NCBI RefSeq assembly: GCF_001611795.1
Contig: NZ_CP015098.1
Location: forward strand, 682,001 to 746,000
From: Streptomyces qaidamensis
Lineage (GTDB): Bacteria; Actinomycetota; Actinomycetes; Streptomycetales; Streptomycetaceae
Reading direction: 5' to 3'
DNA: 64,000 nucleotides
Position 1 is the stretch's first letter. Every line of letters begins with the position of its first letter. Position numbers and translations under genes: made by a program. Shown here piece after piece: positions 7,954 to 17,557 of this stretch. The notes under the pieces were generated by a model, which saw nothing but the letters and a program-made list of their open reading frames with translations, was not told the DNA's origin and searched no databases.

Positions 7954-10589
7954 TCAATGTCCCTGGGCTGCCGGTGGGCCCGAGCGCGGCGGGCGTTCCG
8001 GTCTCAGTCGCGCCTGGAGTCGCATGACGACATGGCCGAGGCCGGACAGCACGCAGGCGATCGCCAGGTCGGTGAGCGGGAGCGGCTCCGTGCCCAGCAG
8101 GTCCCGCAGGGGTGGCAGATAGACACCGGCCGCCTGGAGGCCCAGTGCCACTCCAACGGCGACCAGCAGGAACGGGTTGGCCAGGGTGCCCGGGCGGGCC
8201 CGGGAGCCGAGCGCCACGCCGAGTTGGGTCGCACCGAGCACCAGAAACATCATGGACTGCCAGGGACGTCCGGTCTCCCGGGCCCAGACGCCGACCACGA
8301 GGGTCACCATGGCGACGAAGGCCCCCATGAACAGGATCCGCGGCCACAGACCGGCCCCCAGCACGCTCTCTTCGGGAGGCCGGGGCGGGTAGCGCATCGT
8401 GTGCGGGTCGACGGGTTCCGCGCCGAGAGCGACACCGGGCAGGCCGTGCGTGAGCAGGTTGATCCACAGAATCTGCGCGGGCAGCAGCGGCAACGGCATC
8501 CCCAGGAAGGGGCCGAGGAGCATCACCAGGATCTCCGCGGTACCCCCGGCGAGCGCGTAGAGCAGGAACCGGCGCACGTTGGCGTAGACCCGGCGTCCCT
8601 CTTCGACGGCCGCCACGATCGTGGCCGGGTTGTCGTCGGCGAGCACCAGATCGGCCGCCTGGCGTGCGACCTCGGTGCCGCGTCGGCCCATGGCCACACC
8701 GATGTCGGCCTGGCGCAGGGCCGGGCCGTCGTTGACGCCGTCTCCCGTCATCGCGACGACGTGCCCGCCCCGCGCCACGCCTGGACGATGTCCAGCTTCT
8801 GCTCGGGAGTGGTGCGGGCGTAGACGCGTACCTCCGTCAGATCGCCTGCTGTGCCTGCCCGGATCCGGTCGCCTGTGGTGACCTCGTCGTCCCGGGTGGC
8901 GATGCTGAGGCGCCCGGCCACGGCCCGCGCGGTCAGCGGGTGGTCACCGGTGATGAGTACGGGGACGATGCCGGCCCGTTTGCAGGCGGTGATCGTCGGC
9001 TCGGACGCGCTGCGGGGCGGGTCCAGGAGGCCGACGAGGCCGAGGAGCGACAAGCCCGTCTCCCAGGCCGGGGGTCGCTGCGGCCGGCCGTCGTGGTCGG
9101 CCGATGCGACGGCGAGCACCCGGTACCCACGGCGTGCCAACGCCTCGGCCTGTGCGGCCGCGCGGGCGACCGCCTCAGGGCGGTCGGCCAGAATCTGCGG
9201 GCGGAGCACGGATTCCGGCGCTCCTTTGCACGCGATGCGCACCCCGCCGTCCGGGCGGCGGTGCACGGTCGTCATGCGCTTGCGGCTGCTGTCGAAGGGG
9301 ATCTCCTCCAGGCGCGGTAGTTCGCTGTCCAGCGCCGCCCGGTCCAGTCCGAGGCGGGACCCGGCCACCAGCAGGGCGGCCTCGGTGGGATCGCCGAGCG
9401 CACTCCACTCCGGGGACCGGTGCGACGGGGGCTCCAGCGCCGCGTCGTTGCACAGCATCGCGACGCTCAGCAGCGCCGCCAGGTCGGGAGCGTCACCCGC
9501 GGTCACCGCCTCGCCGTCTCGGACGACCCGGCCCTCGGGTTGGTAGCCGGTCCCCACGACCGATGCCTCGCCGAGTGACGTCCACAGTTGCTCGGCCGCC
9601 ATCCGGCCCTCGGTCAGGGTGCCCGTCTTGTCGGTGGCGATCACGGTCACCGAGCCCAGGGTCTCCACCGCGGGCAGTCGGCGGACGATGGCGTGCCGGT
9701 CCGCCATCCGCCGTGCTACCAGCGCCAGAGCGAGCGTCACCACGGCGGGAAGGGACTCCGGAACGGCGGCGACGGCGAGGCTGATCGCCGCCACGATCAT
9801 CAGCTCCACGGGCTGGCCGCGCACCAGCCCGAGAGCGAGCACCACCGCGCACAGCGCGACCGTGACAGCCGCCAGCGTCCGGCCGAACTTCACCAGCCGG
9901 TGCTGCAGCGGGGTGAGACCGGGCGCGCCGCCCATCAGGGAAGCGATCCTGCCCAGCGCGCTGTCGGCCCCGGTAGCGGTCATCACAACCCGTCCGTGAC
10001 CGCGGACGATGACGGTGCCCGCCGACACTGCCCCGCGCACTTCGTCACCGTCGGGGGCCTTCTCCACAGGAACGGACTCGCCCGTCAGCGACGACTCGTC
10101 CGCCAGCAGCGACGCCGCCGCGAGCACGTCTCCGTCCGCGGGGACGATGTCCCCCTCGGCCACCAGCACCACATCTCCCGGCACCACCTCGGCTGCCGCG
10201 ACGGAACGCTCCTCACCGTCCCGCACCACCCTGGCGGCGGGGGCGCTCATGGCGGACAGGGCCATCACCGCCTGTTCCGCCCGTACCTCCTGTACGACGC
10301 CTACCACGGTGTTCACGGTGATCACGAGCAGGATCACCGCGGCGTCGGAGAGATCGCCCGTGGCGATCGTCAGGGCGGCCGCCACGAGCAGGACCAGGAT
10401 CAGCGGATCGCGCAACTGCTGCAGCACCCGCCGCCACACCGGGGTCCGCGGCTCCGCGGGGATCTCGTTGGGCCCGTGGAGCTCCAGCCGCCGCGCCGCC
10501 TCGTCCGACGACAGCCCCGTGGCGGGAGTCGTGCCCCGGAGCAGGCCGACCTTCGCGGTGGGCCTCCGGGCGCCTTCCCGCCGGTTCAT
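7954..10589 (-). pseudogene. P-type cation-transporting ATPase with a frameshift
   Basis: A P2-type (Ca2+/cation) ATPase of about 880 residues split into two frames. The first part (ATG 10589 to stop 8748) holds the cation_ATPase_N domain, membrane helices, actuator TGES, PESLP and the phosphorylation motif DKTGTLT. It continues to TTPEQKLDIVQAW and then runs out of frame into GAGTSSR and a stop. The second frame resumes with ARGGHVVAMTGDGVNDG, so the hinge motif and C-terminal helices (to 7954) are intact but shifted. One base is missing in a G/C run near 8764-8783. All catalytic parts would be present if repaired, so this is either a recent mutation or a sequencing error. Confidence 0.85.
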
Positions 10590-10709
10590 GTCCGTGACAG
10601 AGCCGCGTCCGGACGGTTCCGTGCATGGGATGCCATCCACCGCTCCCGTCGTGTATCCGGCCACCGACCCGAGGGACGTACCTCCCGTCTTCTCAGAGTG
10701 CGCCCTTAC

Positions 10710-11588
10710 TCAAGGCTGCGCGCGGCTGCGGCCGTGGTCGTCGGCGTACGCGGCGAACACTTGCGTCGATGTTCCGCCCGTATGGAGGAAGCGCTGGTCA
10801 AGGATGGCGGCGAGGTCTCTCAGCGCACCGGCGAGCAGGTCGCCGGCCAGTCGCACCTCCGGCCGCCGCGCCGCCTGCCCGCGGCGGGCAAGGCCATCGG
10901 CGTAACCGACCACGGCCGCCAGCGACGAGTGGTCCTCACCGTCGTGGAAGTAGTACGCCTCGGCGTACTGGGTGAAGTCGATACGAACGCGTACGACCTC
11001 GGTGGCCAGGCTGTCCAGCAGGAGCGCCCCCGCCGTGCAGTCGATCTGCTGCGTCGTCGGGTCCGAGTCGCGCAGCAGCGCCAGGCGGATGGCCAGGACC
11101 CTCCTACGGGTCAGCGCCGGGTAGATCTCCAGGACCCAGGAGACCGTGGCCGTCAGGAGGGCGAAGCCGACGAGGGCCTCCAACGGTGAGACAAGGCGAA
11201 GCCAGCTCTCAGCGGGTGCGATGTCCCCCAGGCCCAGGGTCGCGACCGTGACGAGCGACAGGTACACGGAGTCGAGCAGCGCCGGCTCCCGCGCCGCCTC
11301 GGAACCGGGCGAGAAGGTGAACGCCTCAGGCATGTGGGGCCAGTAGACGATGGCCCAGCCGAGGATGACGGTGACGGCCCACATACTCACCACCGTCACC
11401 ATGGCGAGTGGTCCCACGAGCCCGACCACCCGTCTGCGCCCACGGAAGCGGCGGGCCAGTCGCCACAGGGCCGTCATGACGAGGCGGCTCAGGCCACCGT
11501 GGCGGGTGGGGTGCCAGAGGGTGTGGAACAGGTCCCGCAGAGTGATCATGACGAGTCCGGCACCGGCCAGCGAGACCAGCCACTTCAT
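10710..11588 (-). CDS. Two-TM potassium channel-like protein with unusual filter
   Basis: A 292-residue membrane protein of the Ion_trans_2 class. Hydrophobic segments lie at ~3-18, ~58-82 and ~131-153. The pore loop reads SLVTVATLGLGDIAP, so the canonical TVGYGD filter is TLGLGD (residues ~117-122). A cytoplasmic C-terminal half (~160-292) is helical and lacks a recognisable RCK domain. Start ATG 11588 has GGGAG seven bases upstream; a longer form from 11663 is possible. It lies between the frameshifted ATPase and the GH65 gene on the same strand. K+ transport is inferred from the fold; selectivity is uncertain because of the filter change. Confidence 0.75.
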   Translation of the reverse strand: MKWLVSLAGAGLVMITLRDLFHTLWHPTRHGGLSRLVMTALWRLARRFRGRRRVVGLVGPLAMVTVVSMWAVTVILGWAIVYWPHMPEAFTFSPGSEAAREPALLDSVYLSLVTVATLGLGDIAPAESWLRLVSPLEALVGFALLTATVSWVLEIYPALTRRRVLAIRLALLRDSDPTTQQIDCTAGALLLDSLATEVVRVRIDFTQYAEAYYFHDGEDHSSLAAVVGYADGLARRGQAARRPEVRLAGDLLAGALRDLAAILDQRFLHTGGTSTQVFAAYADDHGRSRAQP

Positions 11589-11701
11589 CCACGTCTCCCA
11601 CGGCCCTCGTCGCCCGAAGCGGAACCCGCTTTCCCGGAGCCTATGGCCTGTGTGGTGGATCATGCGGCAGCCGCGGGGCCCGGCACGCCCATGTGCGCTG
11701 A

Positions 11702-14101
11702 TCAACTCGTCGGCAGCTCGAGCGTGCAGGTCTCCCCGGGCGCGACGGTCACTGCCCGGTCGGCCAGCACCACGCGGATCGGCGATTCCTCCGAGTCGGG
11801 CACACCGATCTCCAGCTGCCCTCTTCGGCGCCGTACGGCGACACCCCAGTGACCGCGGTAGCGCAGCGAGAATCCGTACTCGGACAGCGCCGGGAGGGGG
11901 ACCGGATCCAGCCAGAGGGCGTCCTCACGCGTCTCGAGTCCGGTCAGACCACGCTGGACCAGGTCGAGGGTCCCGGCCATGGCCCCGAGGTGGATGCCCT
12001 CGCCGGTCGTGCCGCCCTGGACGTCGGCGATGTCCGCCTCCAATGCCTCTTGGACGTACTTCCATGCCTCGGCTCGTCTTGCGCGGGCGAGGACCAGGCC
12101 GTGGACCAGCCCGCTGAGCGTGGAGCCGTGGCTGGTGCGCTGGAGGTAGTAGTCGACGGTCCTGCGCCAGACCTCGTCGTCCAGGTCGTACCCGAGACGC
12201 CGGAACAGATCCCGCAGTTCGGCGGGCGAGAAGAGGTAGCCGAGCATGAGGACGTCGGCCTGCTTGGACGCCTTGTAGCGGGTGACCGTGTCGCCCTCGG
12301 CCTCCAGGATCCGGTCCAGTCGCCGGATACCGTCGTAGCGCGCCCGGTAGGCGTCCCAGTCCAGCTCGGCGAGGTCGTCGTAGCCCTCGAACTGGCTGAT
12401 GACGCCTTGGTGGAAGGGCACCCGCAACCGTCGGGAGACCTCCTCCCACTTGGGGAGTTCGTCGCCGCCCAGCCGGACGCGTTCGAACAGTTCCTCGCGG
12501 CGCCAGGCGGGAAGGCGCCGCACGAGGTCCAGGGCACGGGTGAGGACCCAGGCGGCGGTGACATTGGTGTACGTGTTGTCGTCCAGCCCCGGCGTCGTGG
12601 CACCCGGGTAGCCGTCGTGGTATTCGTCGGGGCCGACGACGCCGCGAATGCGGTAGCGGCCCGCGCCGTCGTCGAAGTCGGCGAGGTCCGCCCAGAAGCG
12701 GGCGATCTGCAGCAGCATCTCCGCGCCCTTGATATGCAGGTACTCCGTGTCGCCGGTGGCCTCGCAGTACTGCCACACGTTGTAAGCGACTGCCGAGCCC
12801 ACGTGGTGCTGAAGCCGGGAGTGGTCGGGCAGCCAGCGCCCCGAGCGCGGGTTGAGATGCCACACCTGAGTCTCTTCGCGGCCGTCGCTGCCGCTCTGCC
12901 ACGGGTACATCGCCCCGGCCCGGCCGATGGCGGCGGCCGCCCGGCACGCTCGCGGGAGGCGTCGGTAGCGGTAGTTCAGCAGCGCCCGGGAGACCTCCGG
13001 GAAGTGCAGGTTGAGATACGGCAGCACGAACAGTTCGTCCCAGAACACATGGCCCCGGTACGCCTCACCGTGCAGGCCCCGGGCCGGCACTCCCACGTCC
13101 AGGTCCGCGGTGTGCGGCGAGAGCGTCTGCAGGACGTGGAAGAGATGGAGGCGCAGGACGCCGCCGGCCCGGCCGGGCACCTGGATGTCCGCGCGCCGCC
13201 ACAACCGCTCCCACGCGGCGACGTGGGAGTCCAGCAGGGCCGAGAAGCCCGCTGCCGTGGACACCCGGTCGAGTGCTGCCTCGAGCGGGTCGCTGATCGC
13301 CGTGTCGCGGGAGGTGAACAGCGCCACTGTCTTCTCCACGTCGACGGGTCGGCCCGGAGCGATCGGGACCACCAAGCGGTGGACGGCACGGCGCCGGGCG
13401 GGACGCAGCTCCGAAGAGGCCGCGGATCGGCCGACGACGACCGTCCGGGCGGCCATGGCGATACCGATGCCCGAGGTGCTGGTGCGGCAGCTCAGCCAGA
13501 CCGTGTCGGACTCCTGTGCCCCCGTCCGCACATGGGTCAGGTGGCTCGCGTTGAGGGCGCGGTAGCGGTGCACATTGCCGTTGATCACGTCACCGTCGAG
13601 GCAGGACCGGATCTCGATCTCCCCCGACCAGTCCTCGGGCGTGAAGACCGTCCGCAGGGCCGCCAGGTGAGGGTCCCCCATGTGCACCAGGCGGGTCTGC
13701 CGGACGCCGAGCACGCCCACATCGTCGTCCCGGAAACGAAGGGTGCGGGTGAGCGTGGCCCAGCGCAGGTCCAGGACATGCCGGTAGTCCAGTAGTGCGC
13801 TCGTGTCCGGGGAGAACCACGGGCACCACGCTCCCCCGGCTCGGCGTACACGGAACCGCAGAAGCAGCCAGTTCGGAAGGTTGACCAGGTCCTCGTTCAC
13901 CACGTGCCGTCCCGCTACGGGCGACTCCAGGCGGTTGTAGCACCCGGCGGCGTAGGTCCCCGGGTAGTGCACCAGGCCCGCCCGGCACTCGGGCGCCGCG
14001 CCACGCGTGGCGAAGTAGCCGTTGCCCAGCGTGCAGAGTGATTCGCGCAGCCGCTCGGCCGTGGGATCGTAGCCCTCGTACTCCCATGTCCAGTCCGACA
14101 T
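11702..14101 (-). CDS. Glycoside hydrolase family 65 phosphorylase
   Basis: A 799-residue cytoplasmic enzyme with the three GH65 domains: N-terminal beta-sandwich (~1-260), (alpha/alpha)6 catalytic barrel (~320-690) and small C-terminal beta domain. The general-acid Glu lies in VVGPDEYHDG (E~493); the phosphate/substrate regions GHVFWDELFVLPYL and KASKQADVL are conserved, the latter matching the family's KQADV. Family members phosphorolyse maltose, trehalose, kojibiose or nigerose to beta-glucose 1-phosphate; the exact sugar cannot be read off. The beta-phosphoglucomutase often found beside such genes is absent here. Gene end and the channel gene are close, but the strand-mates have separate starts. 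Confidence 0.88.
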   Translation of the reverse strand: MSDWTWEYEGYDPTAERLRESLCTLGNGYFATRGAAPECRAGLVHYPGTYAAGCYNRLESPVAGRHVVNEDLVNLPNWLLLRFRVRRAGGAWCPWFSPDTSALLDYRHVLDLRWATLTRTLRFRDDDVGVLGVRQTRLVHMGDPHLAALRTVFTPEDWSGEIEIRSCLDGDVINGNVHRYRALNASHLTHVRTGAQESDTVWLSCRTSTSGIGIAMAARTVVVGRSAASSELRPARRRAVHRLVVPIAPGRPVDVEKTVALFTSRDTAISDPLEAALDRVSTAAGFSALLDSHVAAWERLWRRADIQVPGRAGGVLRLHLFHVLQTLSPHTADLDVGVPARGLHGEAYRGHVFWDELFVLPYLNLHFPEVSRALLNYRYRRLPRACRAAAAIGRAGAMYPWQSGSDGREETQVWHLNPRSGRWLPDHSRLQHHVGSAVAYNVWQYCEATGDTEYLHIKGAEMLLQIARFWADLADFDDGAGRYRIRGVVGPDEYHDGYPGATTPGLDDNTYTNVTAAWVLTRALDLVRRLPAWRREELFERVRLGGDELPKWEEVSRRLRVPFHQGVISQFEGYDDLAELDWDAYRARYDGIRRLDRILEAEGDTVTRYKASKQADVLMLGYLFSPAELRDLFRRLGYDLDDEVWRRTVDYYLQRTSHGSTLSGLVHGLVLARARRAEAWKYVQEALEADIADVQGGTTGEGIHLGAMAGTLDLVQRGLTGLETREDALWLDPVPLPALSEYGFSLRYRGHWGVAVRRRRGQLEIGVPDSEESPIRVVLADRAVTVAPGETCTLELPTS

Positions 14102-14158
14102 CCGCGCCCTGCCCTTCTCGCTCGACGAGATGTGCGGGAGCGTGAGCCGCGCGCCGGA

Positions 14159-15034
14159 TCAGGCCCGCTGCGGGACGACGGCCACCGGGCACTCGGCGTG
14201 ATGCAGCAGGGTGTGGGCGACCCTGCCGAGCTGCAGACCGAAGTGACCGTGCCGCCTCAATGCGCCCACGACCACCAGATCGGTCTCGGTCGAGGCATCC
14301 AGGAGGACCTTGTGTGCGGGGCCTTCGACCGCTCGGCGATGCACATCGACCTGCGGATGGTCCCGTACGGCGTCGCGCAGTGCGTCGGTGAGGAGCGCGG
14401 AGGCCCGTTCCTCGTGGGCACCGGCGGCGTCGTCCGCGATGAGGGGATGGTCCACGTGCTCATGGGCGGGGCGGCGCCAGGCCCGTACCGCGTGCAGGGC
14501 GCTGCCGCGCGCCTCGGCCTCGCGGAAGGCGAACCGCACAGCGGCCGAGCCCTCCATCGAATCGCCGACGCCGACCATGACCTTGCCGAAGGTGCCCTGC
14601 TGGTTTCGCTCCCCGCCGCGGACCACGAAGACCGGGCACACCGCACGGGCGGCCACCGCGAGGCTGACGGACCCCAGCAGCAACCCGGCGACCTCGCCGC
14701 GACCGCGGGAACCAACGACCAGGGCGAAGGATTCATGAGCCGCGTGCAGGAGCGCGGACACGGCGTCGTCGGGCAGCACGTCACTCGACACCTTCACCTG
14801 CGGGTTGCGCAGTTGGGCGCGTTCCGCGCAGGACGCCGCGATGTGCTCGGCCAGAACCTCTTCGGCCGGACGGTCGGTGCTGAAGGAGGGGAGGCGTCCC
14901 TCGTACCGCTCCCACAAAGAGGCGTGGACGATCCGCAGAGACAGCCCGAGACGTGCCGCCTCGTCCACCGCCCAGTCCACGGCGTGCAGGCTGGAGTCCG
15001 ATCCGTCGACACCCACGACCAGCGGGAGTTCCAT
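14159..15034 (-). CDS. Universal stress protein, tandem domain
   Basis: A 291-residue protein of two USP domains. Domain 1 opens MELPLVVGVDGSDSS and keeps the ATP motif in VVGSRGRGEVAGLLLGSVS; domain 2 opens VMVGVGDSMEGS and ends VVVGALRRHGHFGLQLG with the final Gly-Ser replaced by Gly-Arg, then ECPVAVVPQ. It is a close paralogue of 50592-51473: both have the SLWERYEG segment and the same ending. Start 15034 is preferred over ATG 15043, which is only two bases from GGAAGG. It is transcribed divergently from the cyclic-nucleotide-domain gene across 260 bp in which I find no good DevR-like box. Confidence 0.9.
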   Translation of the reverse strand: MELPLVVGVDGSDSSLHAVDWAVDEAARLGLSLRIVHASLWERYEGRLPSFSTDRPAEEVLAEHIAASCAERAQLRNPQVKVSSDVLPDDAVSALLHAAHESFALVVGSRGRGEVAGLLLGSVSLAVAARAVCPVFVVRGGERNQQGTFGKVMVGVGDSMEGSAAVRFAFREAEARGSALHAVRAWRRPAHEHVDHPLIADDAAGAHEERASALLTDALRDAVRDHPQVDVHRRAVEGPAHKVLLDASTETDLVVVGALRRHGHFGLQLGRVAHTLLHHAECPVAVVPQRA

Positions 15035-15294
15035 GGTCACCATCACCTTCCTGCCCCGGGCGCTGCGGGAAGTCCCTGTCAATACCGTCGCACCGCCCTG
15101 GGCCCGTCGCGACACGTGGACCGACCCTTGGCAGGGGCAGCCACGCCCAGGTTGCACTGCGCCGATTTGCGACGATCGTGGAGTCAGGTGGCCGAGAGAA
15201 GGAACGGGTGCCGCTCCTGCCATCTCAGCCACGGCCGTCTCGTCGGCCGGACAGGGCCCGCTCCGCGCCGAGGTCACGGTGAAGGGAGACGATC

Positions 15295-15753
15295 GTGGTG
15301 GTGAGGACCGGCGCTTTCGGCGCCCTGACCAAGAAGCATCAGGAGCAGCTCATGCCGCTGGCTCGTGAAGTGTCGTTCGCGATCGACGAGCGCATCTTCA
15401 ACGAGGGCGCCAAAGCCGACCGCTTCTGGATCATCCACACGGGCACCGTCGCTCTCGACGTCCATGTTCCCGGCCGCCGCGCGGCGGTCATCGAGACCCT
15501 CGGTGCCGGGGAACTGCTGGGCTGGTCCTGGCTGGTCCCTCCCCATCACTGGCACTTGGGGGCCCAGGCCACCAGCCCGGTACGCGCCTACGAGTTCGAC
15601 GCGGCCGCGGTCAGTGAGCTGTGCGGGAAGGACCCGGAACTGAGACAGGAACTGTTGGCCTATGTCGCCGCAGTGATCGCGGGGCGGCTCAGGTCCGCGC
15701 GGGTTCGGCTGCTCGACCTGTACGCGCCCTACGGCGCGGGCGAGGTGCCCTGA
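15295..15753 (+). CDS. Stand-alone cyclic nucleotide-binding (Crp-type sensor) domain protein
   Basis: A 152-residue protein made only of a cNMP-binding beta-roll with a following helix. Seen are IFNEGAKADRFWIIHTGTVAL (strands with the conserved Gly pair), VIETLGAGELLGWSWL at the phosphate-binding cassette, and the C-helix ELRQELLAYVAAVIAGRL. The usual cassette Arg-Ala/Ser is not obvious, so the ligand may not be cAMP. No DNA-binding helix-turn-helix follows, unlike Crp/Fnr regulators. It starts at GTG 15295 after GGGAG and is followed 24 bp later by a CBS-BON gene, suggesting a two-gene operon. Confidence 0.85.
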   Translation: MVVRTGAFGALTKKHQEQLMPLAREVSFAIDERIFNEGAKADRFWIIHTGTVALDVHVPGRRAAVIETLGAGELLGWSWLVPPHHWHLGAQATSPVRAYEFDAAAVSELCGKDPELRQELLAYVAAVIAGRLRSARVRLLDLYAPYGAGEVP

Positions 15754-15777
15754 CGAGGCGAGACGAGGTGGTTCGCG

Positions 15778-16455
15778 GTGTCCGAGACCCCGCACATCGT
15801 CAGCGATGTGATGACCCAGACGGTCGTGGCCGTGGGACGCGACGCGCCCTTCAAGGAGATCGTCCGGACCATGGAGCAGTGGAAGGTCAGTGCCATGCCG
15901 GTCCTGGAGGGTGAAGGGCGCGTCATCGGCGTCGTGTCCGAGGCCGACCTGCTGCCCAAGGAGGAGTTCCGCGACAGCGACCCGAACCTCTTCGAGCAGC
16001 GCCGGCGCCTGTCCGACTTCGCCAAGGCCGGGGGCGTGACGGCGGAAGAGCTCATGAGCACCCCCGCGATCACGGTCCACCCCGACGCCACCTTGGCACA
16101 GGCGGCCAGGATCATGGCCGTCCGGCACGTCAAGCGACTGCCCGTGGTCGACGACATCGGCATGCTCCAAGGCATCGTCAGCCGTGCCGATCTGTTGAAG
16201 GTCTTCCTGCGGTCGGACGAGGACATCGAGGAGGAGGTCCGCCGCACCGTGGTGTCCTACCTCTTCCCGGCCTTCAGCCACGCCATCCACGTGAACGTAC
16301 ACGAGGGAGTCGTCACCCTCCGCGGACACATCCACGACACCTCGCTCATCTCGGTCGCCGTGCGCCTCGTGCGCGCCGTGGAGGGCGTCGTGGACGTCGA
16401 GCCGCAGCTCACCGGGCAGTCAGCCGGTCCGGACAGGCCGGAGGAAGGTCCGTGA
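15778..16455 (+). CDS. CBS-CBS-BON domain protein
   Basis: A 225-residue protein. The first CBS motif (VSDVMTQTVVAVGRDAPFKE, ~8-60) and the second (AEELMSTPAITVHPDATL, ~90-145) form an adenosyl-ligand-binding Bateman pair; a C-terminal BON domain (~150-215) carries VNVHEGVVTLRGHI. CBS pairs sense AMP/ATP/NAD-type ligands; BON domains are thought to bind membranes or partners. It starts at GTG 15778. One of four such proteins here, related in its Bateman half to M. tuberculosis Hrp1 (Rv2626c). Probably co-transcribed with the cNMP-domain gene. Confidence 0.9.
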   Translation: MSETPHIVSDVMTQTVVAVGRDAPFKEIVRTMEQWKVSAMPVLEGEGRVIGVVSEADLLPKEEFRDSDPNLFEQRRRLSDFAKAGGVTAEELMSTPAITVHPDATLAQAARIMAVRHVKRLPVVDDIGMLQGIVSRADLLKVFLRSDEDIEEEVRRTVVSYLFPAFSHAIHVNVHEGVVTLRGHIHDTSLISVAVRLVRAVEGVVDVEPQLTGQSAGPDRPEEGP

Positions 16456-16461
16456 CCCGTG

Positions 16462-16481
16462 TACCGGGCGGCGCCCGGCAC
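16462..16481. terminator. Hairpin between convergent CBS-BON and nitroreductase genes
   Basis: CCGGGC-GGC-GCCCGG, extended by flanking TA/CA pairs, forms a short strong stem-loop just after the CBS-BON stop. It could serve both converging transcripts. Confidence 0.55.
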
Positions 16482-16507
16482 CGACGGGCTGCGGTCCCTC
16501 GGGCAGG

Positions 16508-17500
16508 TCAGGGCCGGATGTCGAGTACCTCCGCCACTGGTCGGCGCGGCGTGCGGGGGCCTTTGGGGCCGTATCCCAGGCGCAGCAGCATCTGCATGTA
16601 ACCCGTCCCGGTGACCGGATCACGCAGCGGCCAGCGCAGGTCCGTCCATTCGAGGGGCTGGGTGGCGAAGGAGCTGGACAGGCCCTCCAGGGTGGCCAGC
16701 AGCAGGACGCGTTCCATGGCCTGGCCGGCTCGCAGCCAGTCCTCCGGACGGTCGTGGCTCGTGCTGACCAGGGCTACCTGAGGGCTCTCTTCGAAGTCTG
16801 CGGCGTCCCGTCCCGCCACCTGCCGCGGGCCCGCGAAGTCCCGCATGGGAGCTTGGCCCCCGCGCTTGCGCGGCCCGAAGGCGTATTCCGGGACTCCGTC
16901 GTCGGTCATGTTCGCCGACGGAGCGTCGATACGGGTCCATTCGGCCAGGTCCTGGTCGCTGCCGCGGTCGGTGAGGTTGCGCGCCTCGGCTTCTCGGACC
17001 ATCTCCAGCACCTCCTGCAGATGCCATGAGGTGGGGAACGTCAGCTCGGCTCCCTCACGCCGGGCGGCCTCGCTGAGCGCCTCCCGCACGGCATCGGGAA
17101 TCTCCGTCTCGTCGAACGGGAAGCGGCTGCTGTGCCGTTCGTGGATCGCCGGATACAGCGCGCCGAGGTCGTTCTCCCCGATTCCGGGTGCGGTCAGCCG
17201 CACGCTCGCGAGGAGCGCCGGATCGGACGGGTCGTGCAGCAGCCGGGTCTCCGGATGCCAGCCCTCGTGGGCCACGGCGACCCGCAGGTTCAGCAGGGCG
17301 GCGCCGCAGCCGATGTGAAGGCCGCGGGTACGGGGGTCGGAGCGGGGCATGGCACGCTCGAAGTCGGCGCGCATCTCGAACGTGCGGCTGCGCCGGACGT
17401 AGCGGAAGCGCCAGGGCTGTGCGTTGTGCATCGACGGGGCGGCGGCAGCGTCGTGGACCATGTCCGTCAGGCGCTCCTCGGACGGTTCTTGTCCGCTCAC
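16508..17500 (-). CDS. Acg-family putative nitroreductase
   Basis: A 330-residue flavin-fold protein of the actinobacterial Acg/Rv2032 group. The N-terminus has VHDAAAAPSMHNAQPWRFRY, the FMN-site signature, and the C-terminus GLSSSFATQPLEWTDLRWPL followed by MQMLLRLGYGPKG. It spans two half-domains, unlike ordinary ~200-residue nitroreductases. In M. tuberculosis acg is a dormancy gene next to hspX and lacks demonstrated nitroreductase activity, possibly sequestering flavin; the same caution applies here. It precedes the DUF1918-HTH fusion's stop by 57 bp on the same strand, so the two may be one transcript driven from the box at 18550. Confidence 0.88.
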   Translation of the reverse strand: MSGQEPSEERLTDMVHDAAAAPSMHNAQPWRFRYVRRSRTFEMRADFERAMPRSDPRTRGLHIGCGAALLNLRVAVAHEGWHPETRLLHDPSDPALLASVRLTAPGIGENDLGALYPAIHERHSSRFPFDETEIPDAVREALSEAARREGAELTFPTSWHLQEVLEMVREAEARNLTDRGSDQDLAEWTRIDAPSANMTDDGVPEYAFGPRKRGGQAPMRDFAGPRQVAGRDAADFEESPQVALVSTSHDRPEDWLRAGQAMERVLLLATLEGLSSSFATQPLEWTDLRWPLRDPVTGTGYMQMLLRLGYGPKGPRTPRRPVAEVLDIRP

Positions 17501-17557
17501 CGGAGTCTCCTCTCGCGGATCGGCAGCAGGCCAGGAGGGGGCCGGTCCTGCGGTGGC

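Noticed and set aside
15061..15294. Regulator box between the USP and cNMP-domain genes
   Set aside because: Only one half (GGACCGACC) is seen; the other arm does not match.
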